Of a stretch of 64,000 nucleotides of DNA, positions 36,532-47,509 are shown one piece after another. How positions within the stretch are numbered: the first letter of the stretch is position 1; each line of letters begins with the position of its first letter. Position numbers and translations under genes: made by a program. Source of the DNA: Azonexus sp. GTDB taxonomy: Bacteria; Pseudomonadota; Gammaproteobacteria; Burkholderiales; Rhodocyclaceae. The DNA lies in contig JAIRKE010000001.1 of assembly GCA_031260295.1 (NCBI GenBank), positions 124,001-188,000 on the forward strand, in the 5' to 3' direction. Below the pieces are notes generated by a model, which saw nothing but the letters and a program-made list of their open reading frames with translations, was not told where the DNA came from and made no database searches.

Positions 36532-36878
36532 ATCCCTGGTTCGCCATCGCCGGGACGATTGTGCTGACGGTCGTTGGGCAACTGCTGCAAAAGCGCGTGG
36601 CGCTGCGTTTTGGCGCGGCGGAGCGAGGTTCCGCGCTGTCCTTCTATCTGCGCGCCTCCGATTTCTGGCTCGCCTTGCTGTGTCTGGCGGGCGCGATGGC
36701 GCTGTGGCTGGTGGCGCTGGCGAGCTTCGAGGTGAGCAAGGCCTATGCGCTGCTCGGCATCAATTATCTGCTGGTGCCGCTCGCCGCCATCTGGCTGTTC
36801 GGCGAGCGCCTGTCGGCGCGTGGTTGGCTTGGCGCACTGCTGGTCTGCGCCGGCGTATTCCTGATCGGTCGGAGTTGA
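36528..36878 (+). CDS. arnE: Undecaprenyl-phosphate-L-Ara4N flippase subunit ArnE-like
   Basis: 116 residues, four membrane helices of the small multidrug resistance/EamA type, with YALLGINYLLVPLAAIWLFGE matching the fourth-quarter signature of this family. It probably pairs with the next gene to move undecaprenyl-P-L-Ara4N across the inner membrane. ATG 36528 overlaps the arnD stop as ATGA; the longer frame from 36495 is ignored. Confidence 0.8.
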   Translation: MNPWFAIAGTIVLTVVGQLLQKRVALRFGAAERGSALSFYLRASDFWLALLCLAGAMALWLVALASFEVSKAYALLGINYLLVPLAAIWLFGERLSARGWLGALLVCAGVFLIGRS

Positions 36879-36883
36879 TCCCG

Positions 36884-37285
36884 GTGCCGCGCGTTCACCG
36901 CCTCCTGCGGCCGGGCCTTGCGCATGCGGTGGCCAGCGTGCTGCTGGTCAGCATCGCGCAACTGGCGCTCAAGCGCGCCGCAACCGACCTGCACGACATC
37001 ATCGCCACGCTGTCGCTGGCCACGCTGTTGGCGCATGGCACGGCGGTGATCGCGCTACTGCTTGGACTCGCCTGCTACGCGGCGTCGATGCTGCTGTGGC
37101 TGCGCGCGCTCCATGAATTGCCGCTCAGCGTAGCCTATCCGCTGCTCGGGCTCAGTTATCCGCTGGTCTACCTCGGCGCGTTGTTGCTGCCAGGCTTCGA
37201 GGATGCGCCGAGCACCATGCGCCTGCTTGGCATTTTGCTCACGCTGTTGGGCATCGCGCTACTGGCGCCGCGGCCGGTACGCTGA
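36884..37285 (+). CDS. arnF: Undecaprenyl-phosphate-L-Ara4N flippase subunit ArnF-like
   Basis: 133 residues, four membrane helices of the SMR/EamA type (HAVASVLLVSIAQLALKRAA, then LSVAYPLLGLSYPLVYLGALLLPG). It is the likely partner of ArnE. The GTG at 36884 is chosen because GGAG (36871-36874) is nine bases upstream. A TTG at 36875 overlapping the arnE stop is the alternative and would add three residues. The very long frame that reaches back to 36488 is a shadow of arnE. It is the last gene of the rightward arn arm. Confidence 0.75.
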   Translation: MPRVHRLLRPGLAHAVASVLLVSIAQLALKRAATDLHDIIATLSLATLLAHGTAVIALLLGLACYAASMLLWLRALHELPLSVAYPLLGLSYPLVYLGALLLPGFEDAPSTMRLLGILLTLLGIALLAPRPVR

Positions 37286-37333
37286 TCCGCCAGACTTGCT
37301 GTTTCCTGCCCGAAATGTTTGTTGAACTTCCGC

Positions 37334-37356
37334 TCAGGCTGGGAAGACGCTACAAT
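37334..37356 (+). promoter_or_regulatory. Candidate promoter and leader of rpsB operon
   Basis: A good -10 TACAAT at 37351-37356 with a weak TTCCGC 17 bases upstream. It leaves a leader of about 150 nt before rpsB, long enough to hold the S2 autoregulatory site known for rpsB-tsf mRNAs, though no specific fold was confirmed. Confidence 0.45.
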
Positions 37357-37511
37357 TGAAAGGCTTTTCCCGGCGCTCATGCTCGGGAAGGCGGTTGCCG
37401 GCGTAATGTCGGCAGCGAAATCCACACATCCGCCGATTAAGGGTGTGCGCCAGAACAACAGAATGGCGTGCGTTTGCGGCGGGTGGCGGTTCAACCCTTA
37501 AGGAGTTTTAC

Positions 37512-38258
37512 ATGTCCGTTACCATGCGTGAAATGCTGGAGGCCGGTGTTCATTTCGGCCACCAGACCCGTTTCTGGTCCCCCAAGATGGCTCCGTACAT
37601 CTTCGGTGCCCGCAACAAAATCCACATCGTCAATCTCGAAAAGACCCTGGCCAAGTACAACGAAGCCATGTCTTTCGTGAAGAAGCTGGCCAGCAACCGC
37701 GGTAATGTCCTGTTCGTCGGCACCAAGCGCCAGGCCCGTGAAATCATCGCCGAGGAAGCGCGTCGCGCCGGCGCCCCGTATGTCGACCAGCGCTGGCTGG
37801 GCGGCATGCTGACCAACTTCAAGACGGTCAAGACCTCGATCAAGCGCCTGAAGGAGATGGAGCTGGCCGTCGAGGCCGGCGAACTGGAAAAGATGTCGAA
37901 GAAGGAGGCGCTGACCTTCCGTCGCGAACTGGACAAGCTGCAGAAATCCATCGGCGGCATCAAGGACATGGCCGGCCTGCCGGACGCCATTTTCGTCATC
38001 GACGTCGGCTACCACAAGATTTCCATTACCGAAGCCGAAAAGCTGGGCATCCCAGTCGTCGGCGTGGTCGATACCAACCACTCCCCGGACGGCGTGGCTT
38101 ACGTCATCCCGGGTAACGACGACTCTTCCCGCGCCATCCAGTTGTACGCCCGTGGCGTGGCCGATGCCATCCTCGAAGGTCGCAGCCATGTCGTCCAGGA
38201 AATCGTCGCGGCTGGCGATGACGAGTTCGTCGAAGTTCAGGAAGAGGCCGCACAGTAA
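37512..38258 (+). CDS. rpsB: 30S ribosomal protein S2
   Basis: 248 residues, full length. N-terminal [20 protein letters not shown] and the S2 signature around [19 protein letters not shown] are intact. It is part of the 30S subunit platform region and needed for S1 binding. ATG 37512 follows AAGGAG at seven bases. It is the first gene of the large operon running to about 52.2 kb. Confidence 0.97.
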   Translation: MSVTMREMLEAGVHFGHQTRFWSPKMAPYIFGARNKIHIVNLEKTLAKYNEAMSFVKKLASNRGNVLFVGTKRQAREIIAEEARRAGAPYVDQRWLGGMLTNFKTVKTSIKRLKEMELAVEAGELEKMSKKEALTFRRELDKLQKSIGGIKDMAGLPDAIFVIDVGYHKISITEAEKLGIPVVGVVDTNHSPDGVAYVIPGNDDSSRAIQLYARGVADAILEGRSHVVQEIVAAGDDEFVEVQEEAAQ

Positions 38259-38315
38259 AGCGGTGACGGCGGAGCCTGTGGGCTTCGCCGGTTTCATAAG
38301 CTCAGGAGAATGAAT

Positions 38316-39215
38316 ATGGCGGCAATTACCGCAAGCATGGTGGCCGAACTGCGCGGCAAGACCGACGCGCCGATGATGGAATGCAAGAAGGCCCTGACCG
38401 AGGCCGATGGCGATATGGCCAAGGCCGAGGAAATCCTCCGCGTCAAGCTGGGCAACAAGGCCTCGAAGGCTGCTTCCCGTATCGCGGCCGAAGGCATCGT
38501 CGCCGTCAGCATCGCCGCTGATGGCAAGGTCGGCGCGATCATCGAAGTCAATTCAGAAACCGATTTCGTCGCCAAGAACGACGATTTCATCGCGCTGACC
38601 AATGGTTGCGCCAAGCTGGTTGCCGACAAGAATCCGGCTGACGTTGCCGCGCTGTCGGCGCTGCCGATGGGCGAGGGTACCGTCGAATCGACCCGCACCG
38701 CATTGGTTGGCAAGATCGGCGAGAATATGTCGATCCGCCGCTTCGTCCGCTTCGAAGCCAAGGGCAGGCTGGTTTCCTACATCCACGGTGGCGCCAAGGT
38801 TGGCGTCGTCGTCGATCTGGTCGGCGGCGACGAGCAGTTGGGCAAGGATCTGGCGATGCACATCGCCGCTTCCAAGCCGAAAGCGCTCGACGCCTCCGGC
38901 GTCTCGGCCGATCTGCTCGACACCGAGCGCCGCGTCGCCATCGAGAAGGCCCGCGAATCCGGCAAGCCGGAAAACATGCTGGAAAAGATCGCTGAAGGCA
39001 CGGTGCAGAAGTACCTGAAGGAAGTCACCTTGCTCGGCCAAGTCTTCGTCAAGGCCGCCGACGGCAAGCAGACTATCGAACAGTTGCTGAAGGAGAAGGG
39101 CGCTTCCGTCGCTGGCTTCACGCTGTTCGTCGTTGGCGAGGGCATAGAGAAGAAGGTCGACGACTTTGCCGCCGAAGTTGCCGCCCAAGCCGCCGCTGCC
39201 GCCGCCAAGAAGTAA
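38316..39215 (+). CDS. tsf: Translation elongation factor Ts
   Basis: 299 residues. The N-terminal UBA-like module [21 protein letters not shown] is followed by the EF-Tu-contacting core with [11 protein letters not shown]. It exchanges GDP for GTP on EF-Tu. Of two close ATGs (38310, 38316) the second is at the right distance from AGGAG and gives the family N-terminus. The Ala/Lys-rich C-terminus is a little longer than in E. coli. It lies between rpsB and pyrH as in most bacteria. Confidence 0.96.
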   Translation: MAAITASMVAELRGKTDAPMMECKKALTEADGDMAKAEEILRVKLGNKASKAASRIAAEGIVAVSIAADGKVGAIIEVNSETDFVAKNDDFIALTNGCAKLVADKNPADVAALSALPMGEGTVESTRTALVGKIGENMSIRRFVRFEAKGRLVSYIHGGAKVGVVVDLVGGDEQLGKDLAMHIAASKPKALDASGVSADLLDTERRVAIEKARESGKPENMLEKIAEGTVQKYLKEVTLLGQVFVKAADGKQTIEQLLKEKGASVAGFTLFVVGEGIEKKVDDFAAEVAAQAAAAAAKK

Positions 39216-39232
39216 TCCGCAAGGAAAAGCCG

Positions 39233-39949
39233 ATGACCGCACCCAAATACAAGCGCATTCTCCTGAAGCTCTCCGGCGAGGCCCTGATGGGCAACGACGC
39301 CTACGGCATCAACCCGCAGACCATCGCCGGGATTTGCCAAGAGATCAAGGCGGTTGCCGATTTGGGCGTGGAAATCGGCGTCGTCATCGGCGGTGGCAAC
39401 ATCTTCCGTGGCATGGCCGGGACGGCCACCGGGATGGATCGCGCCACCGCGGATTACATGGGCATGCTGGCCACGGTAATGAACGCCATGGCGCTGTCCG
39501 ACGCGATGCGTCAATGCGGCCTGAATGCCCGCGTACAATCGGCCCTGAATATCGAGCAGGTCATCGAGCCGTACATACGTGGCAAGGCGATCCGCCATCT
39601 CGAAGAAGGCAAGATCGTGATTTTCGGCGCCGGTACCGGCAACCCCTTCTTCACCACCGATACCGCCGCCGCGTTGCGCGGCTCGGAAATCGGCGCGGAA
39701 ATCGTGCTCAAGGCGACCAAGGTTGACGGTATCTACACGGCCGATCCAAAGAAGGACCCTGCCGCGACCCGCTTCGACAGGATCAGCTTCAACGAAGCGA
39801 TTGCAAAAAATCTTGCGGTCATGGATGCGACCGCCTTCGCGCTGTGCCGCGACCAGAAACTGCCGATCAACGTGTTCTCGATCTTCAAGGCCGGGGCGCT
39901 CAAGCGCGTGGTCTGCGGCGAAGACGAAGGCACGCTGGTCTATTGCTGA
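39233..39949 (+). CDS. pyrH: UMP kinase
   Basis: 238 residues of the amino-acid-kinase fold: [13 protein letters not shown] at the start, [10 protein letters not shown], and [13 protein letters not shown] near the end. It phosphorylates UMP to UDP, and the bacterial enzyme is a hexamer under GTP/UTP control. It is 17 bases from tsf and 12 from frr, in the standard order. Confidence 0.96.
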   Translation: MTAPKYKRILLKLSGEALMGNDAYGINPQTIAGICQEIKAVADLGVEIGVVIGGGNIFRGMAGTATGMDRATADYMGMLATVMNAMALSDAMRQCGLNARVQSALNIEQVIEPYIRGKAIRHLEEGKIVIFGAGTGNPFFTTDTAAALRGSEIGAEIVLKATKVDGIYTADPKKDPAATRFDRISFNEAIAKNLAVMDATAFALCRDQKLPINVFSIFKAGALKRVVCGEDEGTLVYC

Positions 39950-39961
39950 GGAGGACGACAG

Positions 39962-40519
39962 ATGATTGCCGAAATCAGGAAAAACGCCGAACACAAGATG
40001 CAGAAATCCCTGGAGGCGCTGAAAACCGACCTCCTGAAAATTCGTACCGGCCGTGCCCATATCGGCCTGCTCGACCATGTCCAGGTCGATTACTACGGCT
40101 CCATGATGCCGGTGAATCAGGTCGCCAACATCACCCTGGTCGATGCCCGCACGCTAGGTGTCCAGCCTTGGGAAAAGAACATGGTCGCCAAGGTTGAAAA
40201 GGCCATCCGCGATTCCGACCTCGGCCTCAATCCGGCCACCCAGGGCGAGCTGATTCGCGTGCCGATGCCGGCCCTGACCGAGGAGCGTCGGCGCGAGATG
40301 ACCAAGGTCGTCAAGAACGAAGGCGAGGGCGCCAAAGTGGCGATCCGCAACCTGCGCCGCGATGCCATCACCCACCTCAAGGATGCGCTGAAGAAGGGTG
40401 AGATTCCCGAGGACGACGAGCGCCGCGCCCAGGACGACATGCAGAAGCTGACCGACAAGTACATCGCCGAAGTCGACAAGATGCTCGCCCACAAAGAGGC
40501 CGAGCTGATGCAGGTCTGA
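39962..40519 (+). CDS. frr: Ribosome recycling factor
   Basis: 185 residues, exactly the family size. L-shaped tRNA-mimic protein; [21 protein letters not shown] and the C-terminal [14 protein letters not shown] helix are characteristic. With EF-G it splits post-termination ribosomes. It is preceded by GAGGA and placed between pyrH and uppS. Confidence 0.96.
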   Translation: MIAEIRKNAEHKMQKSLEALKTDLLKIRTGRAHIGLLDHVQVDYYGSMMPVNQVANITLVDARTLGVQPWEKNMVAKVEKAIRDSDLGLNPATQGELIRVPMPALTEERRREMTKVVKNEGEGAKVAIRNLRRDAITHLKDALKKGEIPEDDERRAQDDMQKLTDKYIAEVDKMLAHKEAELMQV

Positions 40520-40547
40520 TCGCCGTCCGCAGCTGACCTCCAGCCGC

Positions 40548-41306
40548 ATGGCGATTTTTTCCAGTTCGACGCGACAGGTACCCGAGGCGGTGGCCGTGCC
40601 GCGCCATGTCGCGGTGATCATGGACGGCAATGGGCGCTGGGCCAAGAAACGTCTGCTGCCGCGCGTTGCCGGCCATATCAAGGGCGTCGAACTGGTGCGC
40701 GAGATGGTCCGCGCTTGTCTTGAGCGCGGCATCGACTTCCTGACACTGTTCGCCTTTTCCTCGGAAAACTGGCGGCGGCCGCAGGAGGAAGTCACGCTAT
40801 TGATGCAGCTATTCGTCAAGGCCCTGGAGCAGGAGGTCGAAAAGCTGGGGCGCAATGGCGTGCGTCTGCGCGTCATCGGCGACCTGCCGCGTTTTGGCCC
40901 ACAGTTGCAGGAACTGATCTGCCGCGCCGAGGAAAAAACCGCCGGCAACAGCCGCCTGACGCTGACCATCGCCGCCAATTACGGCGGCCGCTGGGACATC
41001 ATGCAGGCCGCCAACCGCTTGGTGCAGTCCGCGCCGGAACGGTTCGGAGCATGGACCGAGGCCGATCTTGAACCTTTCCTGGCGATGCATTTTGCCCCGG
41101 AACCCGATCTGTTCATCCGCACCGGCGGCGAGGAACGGATCAGCAATTTCCTACTCTGGCAACTGGCCTATACCGAACTCTATTTCACGCCCACCCTGTG
41201 GCCGGATTTCAACGCCGCCGAGTTTGACAAGGCCATTACCTCCTTCCAGAAGCGCGAGCGGCGTTTCGGCCGGACCAGCGAGCAGTTGACGGATTCCAAT
41301 GCTTAG
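40548..41306 (+). CDS. uppS: Undecaprenyl diphosphate synthase (cis-prenyltransferase)
   Basis: 252 residues. [16 protein letters not shown] holds the catalytic Asp and the diphosphate-binding loop; [11 protein letters not shown] and [15 protein letters not shown] complete the family motifs. It adds isoprene units to farnesyl diphosphate to make the C55 lipid carrier used for peptidoglycan, O-antigen and the arn pathway in this window. The stop overlaps the cdsA start by eight bases. Confidence 0.95.
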   Translation: MAIFSSSTRQVPEAVAVPRHVAVIMDGNGRWAKKRLLPRVAGHIKGVELVREMVRACLERGIDFLTLFAFSSENWRRPQEEVTLLMQLFVKALEQEVEKLGRNGVRLRVIGDLPRFGPQLQELICRAEEKTAGNSRLTLTIAANYGGRWDIMQAANRLVQSAPERFGAWTEADLEPFLAMHFAPEPDLFIRTGGEERISNFLLWQLAYTELYFTPTLWPDFNAAEFDKAITSFQKRERRFGRTSEQLTDSNA

Positions 41307-42129
41307 AACGCGCGTCATCACGGCGCGGGCCCTGATGGCATTGCTGCTGCCCAGCCTGTTCTGGTTGCCGCAGTCCGCCTGGGCGCTGCTGGTCGCCCTG
41401 TTCATCGGCATTGCTGGCTGGGAGTGGGGCGGGTTGCTCGGCTGGAAGGCGCTGGCGCGTATCGTTCTTGGCGTGCTGACCGCGCTTGTTTGTGCTGCTC
41501 TGTCTCTGGCCGATCCGGCCGCCATCGGCGCCGCCGGATTCGAGCCGGGCCAGCCCTGGGTGCAGGTCTTCTATGGGTGCGCGGTGTTGTTCTGGGGTCT
41601 GCTCGTGCCGTTCTGGCTGCGCGGCAAATGGCAGCTCGGCGGCATCGCCGGGCTGCTGGTCGGGGCCGTGGTGCTGCTGCCGGCCTGGTTGGCGGCAGTC
41701 CAGTTGCGGGCGCTTGGGCCGGGTGTCCTGATCGCTGTCTTCGCCGTCGTCTGGGCGGCCGACACCGCCGCCTATTTCGCCGGTCGCCGCTTCGGCAGGA
41801 ACAAGCTGGCGCCAGCCATCAGTCCCGGAAAAACGCGGGAAGGCGCCTATGGCGCGGCGGTTGGCGTGCTGTGCTACGGCCTTTTGGTCGGCCATTTCTT
41901 CTTCGCCACGCTGATGCCTCTGCCGTTGTGGATTGTTGTGTTGCTGGCGCTGACCGCGCTCAGCATCATCGGCGACCTGTTCGAATCGCTGTTGAAGCGT
42001 AACGCCGGCATCAAGGACAGCAGCAACGTGCTGCCCGGCCACGGCGGCGTGCTCGACCGCATCGACAGCCTGACCTCGACGCTGCCCGTTGTCGCCGTAC
42101 TGTGGCTGTTTTTCCTGCGGGACGCCTGA
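41299..42129 (+). CDS. cdsA: Phosphatidate cytidylyltransferase (housekeeping)
   Basis: 276 residues with about eight membrane helices and the CTP-transferase signature near the C-terminus: [15 protein letters not shown] then [13 protein letters not shown]. It forms CDP-diacylglycerol for all phospholipids. Position between uppS and dxr is the standard one, which marks this as the housekeeping copy, in contrast to the paralogue at 5491-6441. Start ATG 41299 overlaps uppS, and the stop overlaps the dxr ATG as TGATG. Confidence 0.94.
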   Translation: MLRTRVITARALMALLLPSLFWLPQSAWALLVALFIGIAGWEWGGLLGWKALARIVLGVLTALVCAALSLADPAAIGAAGFEPGQPWVQVFYGCAVLFWGLLVPFWLRGKWQLGGIAGLLVGAVVLLPAWLAAVQLRALGPGVLIAVFAVVWAADTAAYFAGRRFGRNKLAPAISPGKTREGAYGAAVGVLCYGLLVGHFFFATLMPLPLWIVVLLALTALSIIGDLFESLLKRNAGIKDSSNVLPGHGGVLDRIDSLTSTLPVVAVLWLFFLRDA

Positions 42130-43316
42130 TGCGGCAGAACATCACCGTGCTCGGTTCGACCGGCTCGATCGGCGCCAGCACGCTCGACGTCATCCGCCGC
42201 CATCCCGAACGCTATCGTGCCTACGCCCTGTGCGCCCACAGCCAGGTCGACAAATTGTTCGCGCAATGCCTGGAATTCCGGCCGGCTTTCGCCGTTGTCC
42301 GCGACCCGGCGCTGGCCGCCGATCTGGCCGAGCGTTGCCGGGCGGCGGGTTTGCCGACGCTAGTCCGCCACGGCGTCGAGGCGCTGGTCGACCTGGCGGC
42401 CGCGCCGGAAGTCGATGCCGTAATGGCCGCCATCGTCGGCGCGGCCGGCCTGGAGCCGACCCTGGCTGCCGCCCGGGCTGGCAAGAAGGTGATGCTGGCC
42501 AACAAGGAAGTGCTGGTGATGGCTGGCGAGTTGTTCATGCGCGCGGTGCGCGAACACGGCGCGATGCTGTTGCCGGTCGACAGCGAGCACAACGCCATTT
42601 TCCAGTCGCTGCCGGCGGATTTCAGTCGCGGGCTGGCAAGCTGCGGCGTGCGCCGCATTTTGCTGACGGCCTCCGGCGGCCCGTTCCGCAACACGGCGCT
42701 GGCCGATCTGTGCCATGTGACGCCGGAGCAGGCTTGCGCCCATCCCAACTGGGTCATGGGGCGCAAGATTTCCGTCGATTCGGCGACGATGATGAACAAG
42801 GGGCTGGAGGTCATCGAGGCTCACTGGCTGTTCGCCGCGCCGCCGGACATGATCGAGGTGGTCGTGCATCCGCAAAGCGTGATGCACTCGGCCGTGCAGT
42901 ACAACGATGGTTCGCTGTTAGCGCAGTTGGGCAACCCCGATATGCGCACGCCGATTGCCTACGCGCTGGCCTGGCCCGAGCGCATCGAGGCGGGCGTTGA
43001 GCCGCTCGATCTCTTTGCAGTCGGCCGTCTCGATTTTCAGCCGCCCGATCTTGAGCGTTTTCGCTGTCTGCAACTGGCCTACGACGTATTACGCGAGGGT
43101 GGCACTGCGCCGGCCATTCTCAATGCCGCCAACGAAGTCGCGGTGGCCGCCTTTCTCGACCGGGCTTTGCCTTTCCTCGCCATCGCCCGCCTCAACGAAG
43201 CGGTGTTACAGGCCGTTCCGGCCGGCCCCGAAGGCAGTCTCGATGACGTGCTGGCCGCCGATGCGGCGGCCCGCCGTTACGCCGGGCGGATGATCGGGGA
43301 AGGTTGTTTCGCGTGA
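42129..43316 (+). CDS. dxr: 1-deoxy-D-xylulose 5-phosphate reductoisomerase
   Basis: 395 residues. NADPH-binding [17 protein letters not shown] opens the protein. [23 protein letters not shown] and the ASGGPF / [13 protein letters not shown] segments form the active site with its metal ligands. It makes 2-C-methyl-D-erythritol 4-phosphate in the non-mevalonate isoprenoid pathway, upstream of the uppS substrate. ATG 42129 shares bases with the cdsA stop; the frame from 42102 is not needed. Confidence 0.96.
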   Translation: MRQNITVLGSTGSIGASTLDVIRRHPERYRAYALCAHSQVDKLFAQCLEFRPAFAVVRDPALAADLAERCRAAGLPTLVRHGVEALVDLAAAPEVDAVMAAIVGAAGLEPTLAAARAGKKVMLANKEVLVMAGELFMRAVREHGAMLLPVDSEHNAIFQSLPADFSRGLASCGVRRILLTASGGPFRNTALADLCHVTPEQACAHPNWVMGRKISVDSATMMNKGLEVIEAHWLFAAPPDMIEVVVHPQSVMHSAVQYNDGSLLAQLGNPDMRTPIAYALAWPERIEAGVEPLDLFAVGRLDFQPPDLERFRCLQLAYDVLREGGTAPAILNAANEVAVAAFLDRALPFLAIARLNEAVLQAVPAGPEGSLDDVLAADAAARRYAGRMIGEGCFA

Positions 43317-44680
43317 GCGAGTTTCTGTTCTATCTGGCCGCCTTCGCGGTGGTCCTCGGCGTCCTGATCGTGGTTCATGAATATGGCCATTACGTCGTGG
43401 CGCGCCTGTGCGGCGTCAAGGTGCTGCGCTTTTCCATCGGCTTTGGCCGGACGATCTGGCAGAAGCAACTGGGACGCGATGGCACCGAATGGGCGATCAG
43501 CGTCTTTCCGCTCGGCGGCTACGTCAAGATGCTCGACGAGCGCGAAGGCGATGTGGCGCCGGAAGAAGCGCACCGGGCCTTCAACCGCCAGTCGGTCGGC
43601 CGGCGCAGCCTGATCGTCGCCGCCGGGCCGGCCGCCAATCTCCTGCTGGCCATTGTGCTCTACTGGGGCGTCTTCATGCATGGCAGCAACGAATTGCTGC
43701 CGATTCTCGGCACGCCGCCGGACGATACGCCGGCGGCCATGGCGGCCATCGTCAATGGCGAACAGGTGCGCAGTGTCGACGGACAGCCGGTGGCGACCTG
43801 GGGCGACCTGCGCTGGTTGTTGCTGCGAAGTGCCATTGACCATGAGAGCGCCGATCTGGAGGTCATCAACGAACGGGGGGAAATCGCGGTGCGGCGTCTG
43901 TTCCTCGCCGCAGCCGGAGAACAGGGCTGGGAAGGGGATGCCTTGGAGCGCCTGGGTGTCGTCTTTTTCCGCCCGCAGCTACCGGCGGTCATCGGGCGAA
44001 TGGTGGCGGACGGACCGGCGGCCCGGGCCGGCCTGTTGCCGGGCGATCATGTGCTGGCGCTCGATGGCCGGCCGATTGCTCTGTGGCATGAGTTGGTCCT
44101 GCATATCCGCGAAGCGGCCGATCGGCCGGTACGCGTCGAGTTCATGCGCGACGACCGGACCATGACCGTCGAGGTCATTCCGGAAACTGTGACCGAGCGT
44201 GGCCTGCGGGTAGGGAGAATCGGCGTGGCGGTGGCAGACGGCGAAGGGGAGCAGCGCGAGGTCCACAGCTTTGTCCGCTATGGCTTCGTCGATGCCGGGC
44301 GCAGGGCCTTCGGTGAAACCTGGGATAAATCGGTATTCATCCTGGTCATGCTGGGGCGCATGCTGACCGGCGAAGTCTCGTGGAAAAATCTTTCAGGGCC
44401 GGTGACGATCGCCGACTATGCCGGGCAGTCGGCCAAGCTCGGCCTCGATTACTACGTCAAGTTCATGGCCTTGGTCAGCATCAGCCTGGGCATCATGAAC
44501 CTGCTGCCCATCCCGGTGCTGGATGGCGGGCATTTGATGTATCATGCGCTCGAAGTCGTCAGGCGCAAGCCGCTCTCCGAGCGCGCCATGGGGATTGCCC
44601 AGCAAGTCGGGATTTCCCTCTTGTTAGCCCTGATGGCTTTCGCATTTTTTAATGATCTGAACCGCCTGTTCTCGGGCTGA
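43313..44680 (+). CDS. rseP: Site-2 protease RseP
   Basis: 455 residues, polytopic. The zinc motif HEYGH is in the first membrane helix and the third ligand lies in [13 protein letters not shown] near the C-terminus. Between them are two PDZ-like regions, the second starting near [18 protein letters not shown]. It cuts anti-sigma factor RseA and signal-peptide remnants inside the inner membrane. GTG 43313 overlaps the dxr stop as GTGA and gives [11 protein letters not shown]; the TTG at 43304 is an alternative. It is followed by bamA. Confidence 0.94.
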   Translation: MSEFLFYLAAFAVVLGVLIVVHEYGHYVVARLCGVKVLRFSIGFGRTIWQKQLGRDGTEWAISVFPLGGYVKMLDEREGDVAPEEAHRAFNRQSVGRRSLIVAAGPAANLLLAIVLYWGVFMHGSNELLPILGTPPDDTPAAMAAIVNGEQVRSVDGQPVATWGDLRWLLLRSAIDHESADLEVINERGEIAVRRLFLAAAGEQGWEGDALERLGVVFFRPQLPAVIGRMVADGPAARAGLLPGDHVLALDGRPIALWHELVLHIREAADRPVRVEFMRDDRTMTVEVIPETVTERGLRVGRIGVAVADGEGEQREVHSFVRYGFVDAGRRAFGETWDKSVFILVMLGRMLTGEVSWKNLSGPVTIADYAGQSAKLGLDYYVKFMALVSISLGIMNLLPIPVLDGGHLMYHALEVVRRKPLSERAMGIAQQVGISLLLALMAFAFFNDLNRLFSG

Positions 44681-44683
44681 ATA

Positions 44684-46990
44684 ATGAATCGATCCCTGCT
44701 GTCCGCCTTGGTTGCCAGCCTGTTTGCCGTTCCGGCATGGGCATTTGAACCTTTCGCCGTCAAAGATATCCGCGTCGAAGGCATACAGCGCACGGAGGCC
44801 GGCACGGTTTTCAGCTACCTGCCGGTCAAGGTTGGCGACATGCTGACAGAGGAAAAGTCGGCCCAGTCGATCAAGGCGCTGTTCGCCACCGGCTTCTTCA
44901 AGGATGTCCGCATCGAGGTGGAAAACGACGTGATGGTCGTCGTCGTCCAGGAGCGGCCGGCGATTGCCCGGATCGACTTTGTCGGCATGAAGGAGTTCGA
45001 GAAGGACGCCATCATCAAGGCGCTCAAGGATACCGGCATCGGCGAAGGGCGCATCTTCGACCGGGCGCTGCTCGACAAGGCCGAGCAGGAACTCAAGCGG
45101 CAGTACCTGTCGCGCGGCAAGTATGCGGCGAACATCACCACCACGGTGACACCGCTGGAACGCAACCGGGTCGGCATCAATTTCAACATCGACGAAGGCG
45201 AAGCGGCCAAGATCAAGCAGATCAACATCGTCGGCAACAACGCCTTCACCGAGAAGACGCTGCTCGGCCTGTTCGAGCTGACAACGCCGGGCTGGATCAC
45301 CTGGTATACCAAGAACGACCAGTATTCCCGTCAGAAACTGGCGGCCGACCTGGAAAAGCTGAAATCCTTCTATATGAACCAGGGCTTTCTGGAGTTCGCC
45401 GTCGAATCGACGCAGGTTTCCATTTCGCCCAACAAGCAGGATGTGTTCATTACCCTCAACATCAACGAAGGCGAGCGTTATCAGGTGTCGTCGATCAAGC
45501 TGGCCGGCGATTTCTCGGTGCCCGAGGAAGAACTGAAAAAGCTGGTGACGGTCAGGCCGGGCGACATTTTCTCGCGCGAGCGGTTGAACAATTCCACCAA
45601 GGCGATCGGCGAACGTCTTGGCAAGGAAGGCTACGCCTTTGCCAACGTCAACGCGGTGCCCGAGGTCGACAAGGACAAGCGCCAAGTGGCGTTCACCATT
45701 TTTGTCGATGCCGGCAAGCGGGTCTATGTCCGGCGCATCAACGTCACCGGCAACACCCGGACCCGCGATGAGGTGGTTCGCCGCGAGGTTCGCCAGATGG
45801 AAGGCGGTTGGTACGACGCGGAACGCATCACCAATTCGAAGGAACGCATCGACCGGCTCGGCTACTTCACCGATGTGGCGGTCGAGACGCCGGCAGTGCC
45901 CGGCACGGCAGACCAGGTCGACGTCAACCTGAACGTCACCGAGAAGCCGACCGGTAACCTGATGCTCGGCCTCGGCACCTCCAGTACCGACAGGCTGATC
46001 CTTTCAGGCGCCATTACCCAGGACAATTTCATGGGCAGTGGCAACAACGTCGGCATCCAGGTCAACTCGGCCAAGTCGCAGCGGACCTATGTGCTGTCCT
46101 ACACCAATCCCTATTTCACCATCGACGGCGTCAGCCAAGGCTTCGATATCTATCACCGCACGGTCGACACTAGCAGCACGGAACTGGCCTACTACAAGTC
46201 GGCTTCCACCGGCGCCGGATTCCGTTTCGGCTTCCCGATCGGCGAAAAGGAGTCGCTCGGGATCGGCCTCGGCATCGATACGACATCCATCACGGTCGAT
46301 GGCAGCAGCCCGAAACGCTACCGCGATTTCGTCGGCTACCCCGGATCCAGATCGGACAGCAATCTGACCCTGCCGCTGACCCTGAGCTGGACCAGCGACG
46401 GCAAGGACAGCTTCTTCTTCCCGACCAAGGGCACCTACCAGAGGGCGGGGATTGAGGTTGCGCTGCCGGGCGGCGACTTGCAGTACTATCGTGCAACCTA
46501 CCAGTTGCAGCATTTCTTCCCGCTGAGCCAGCGCTTCACCCTGATGTTGAATGGTGAATTGGGTTATGCCAACGCGTACGGCAGTACCGACGAAGTGCCG
46601 TTCTACAAGAACTTCTATGCCGGTGGCGTCAATTCGGTGCGTGGCTACAAGGCTTCCAGCCTCGGTCCAGTCGACTATTCGACCGGCGACAACGAACGCC
46701 TGGGCGGCACCCGCCGGGTCGTGGCCAATGCCGAACTGCTGTGGGCCTTGCCGGGGATGGAGAAGAGCGTCCGCATGGGCTGGTTCGTCGATGCCGGCCA
46801 GGTTTTTGGCAAGGACCAGGACGGCAAGAATCAGAATTTCGACCTGGGCGATCTGCGTTATTCGACCGGTTTGTCGGCCGCGTGGATTTCACCCATCGGC
46901 CCGCTCAAGTTCAGTTTTGGCGTACCGCTCAACAAAAAGACAGGGGACAAGTCCGAGTTGTTCCAGTTCCAGTTGGGTACCACTTTTTGA
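44684..46990 (+). CDS. bamA: Outer membrane protein assembly factor BamA
   Basis: 768 residues. A signal peptide (about 1-21) is followed by five POTRA domains (about 22-420) and a 16-strand Omp85 barrel. The barrel carries the conserved GGVNSVRGY loop near 645, and the protein ends with the aromatic residue of the outer-membrane insertion signal (QFQLGTTF). It is the central subunit of the machinery inserting beta-barrel proteins. It lies three bases after rseP. Confidence 0.97.
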   Translation: MNRSLLSALVASLFAVPAWAFEPFAVKDIRVEGIQRTEAGTVFSYLPVKVGDMLTEEKSAQSIKALFATGFFKDVRIEVENDVMVVVVQERPAIARIDFVGMKEFEKDAIIKALKDTGIGEGRIFDRALLDKAEQELKRQYLSRGKYAANITTTVTPLERNRVGINFNIDEGEAAKIKQINIVGNNAFTEKTLLGLFELTTPGWITWYTKNDQYSRQKLAADLEKLKSFYMNQGFLEFAVESTQVSISPNKQDVFITLNINEGERYQVSSIKLAGDFSVPEEELKKLVTVRPGDIFSRERLNNSTKAIGERLGKEGYAFANVNAVPEVDKDKRQVAFTIFVDAGKRVYVRRINVTGNTRTRDEVVRREVRQMEGGWYDAERITNSKERIDRLGYFTDVAVETPAVPGTADQVDVNLNVTEKPTGNLMLGLGTSSTDRLILSGAITQDNFMGSGNNVGIQVNSAKSQRTYVLSYTNPYFTIDGVSQGFDIYHRTVDTSSTELAYYKSASTGAGFRFGFPIGEKESLGIGLGIDTTSITVDGSSPKRYRDFVGYPGSRSDSNLTLPLTLSWTSDGKDSFFFPTKGTYQRAGIEVALPGGDLQYYRATYQLQHFFPLSQRFTLMLNGELGYANAYGSTDEVPFYKNFYAGGVNSVRGYKASSLGPVDYSTGDNERLGGTRRVVANAELLWALPGMEKSVRMGWFVDAGQVFGKDQDGKNQNFDLGDLRYSTGLSAAWISPIGPLKFSFGVPLNKKTGDKSELFQFQLGTTF

Positions 46991-47005
46991 TTCAGGAGTG
47001 TCATC

Positions 47006-47509
47006 TTGAAAGCTAAGTCTCTCATTATTGCCGGATTGTTGTCGGCGTTGTTCGTTACCGGTGCCGTTGCTGCCGAGTTGAAGGTCGGTTATGTCAATAC
47101 CCAGCGCATTTTCCGCGATGCGCCGGCAGCCCAGAAGGCGGCCAAGAAGCTGGAAAGTGAGTTCTCCAAGCGCGACCAGGATTTGCAGCGCATGGCCAAA
47201 CAGTTGCAGGGCTTGCAGGAGAACCTGGAGAAAAACTCGGTGACGATGGCGGAAAGTGACCGGCGCGCCAAGGAGAAAGAATTCGGCGAGTTGTCGCGCG
47301 AATTCCAGCGCCGCCAGCGCGAGTTCCGTGAAGACCTGAACCTGCGCCAGAACGAGGAAAACGCCGCGGTGATCGAAAAGGCCAATCGCGCCATCAAGCA
47401 GATCGCCGAGACCGACAAGTTCGATCTGATCCTGCAAGACGTAGTCTGGGTCAGCCCGCGCCTGGACATCACCGACCAGGTGATCAAAGCGCTTGCCGAA
47501 GGCAAGTAA
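47006..47509 (+). CDS. skp: Periplasmic chaperone Skp/OmpH
   Basis: 167 residues. A signal peptide is followed by [19 protein letters not shown] and a long charged coiled coil, the jellyfish-like tentacles of Skp, ending in a short beta region. It carries unfolded outer-membrane proteins to BamA. The start codon is TTG 47006, placed eight bases after AGGAG; no ATG is available at the family position. The stop overlaps the lpxD ATG (TAATG). Confidence 0.92.
   Translation: MKAKSLIIAGLLSALFVTGAVAAELKVGYVNTQRIFRDAPAAQKAAKKLESEFSKRDQDLQRMAKQLQGLQENLEKNSVTMAESDRRAKEKEFGELSREFQRRQREFREDLNLRQNEENAAVIEKANRAIKQIAETDKFDLILQDVVWVSPRLDITDQVIKALAEGK

Noticed and set aside
36488-37285. 265-codon frame covering both arnE and arnF
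   Set aside because: Only the last roughly 133 codons are ArnF-like; the earlier part is an alternative frame of arnE.
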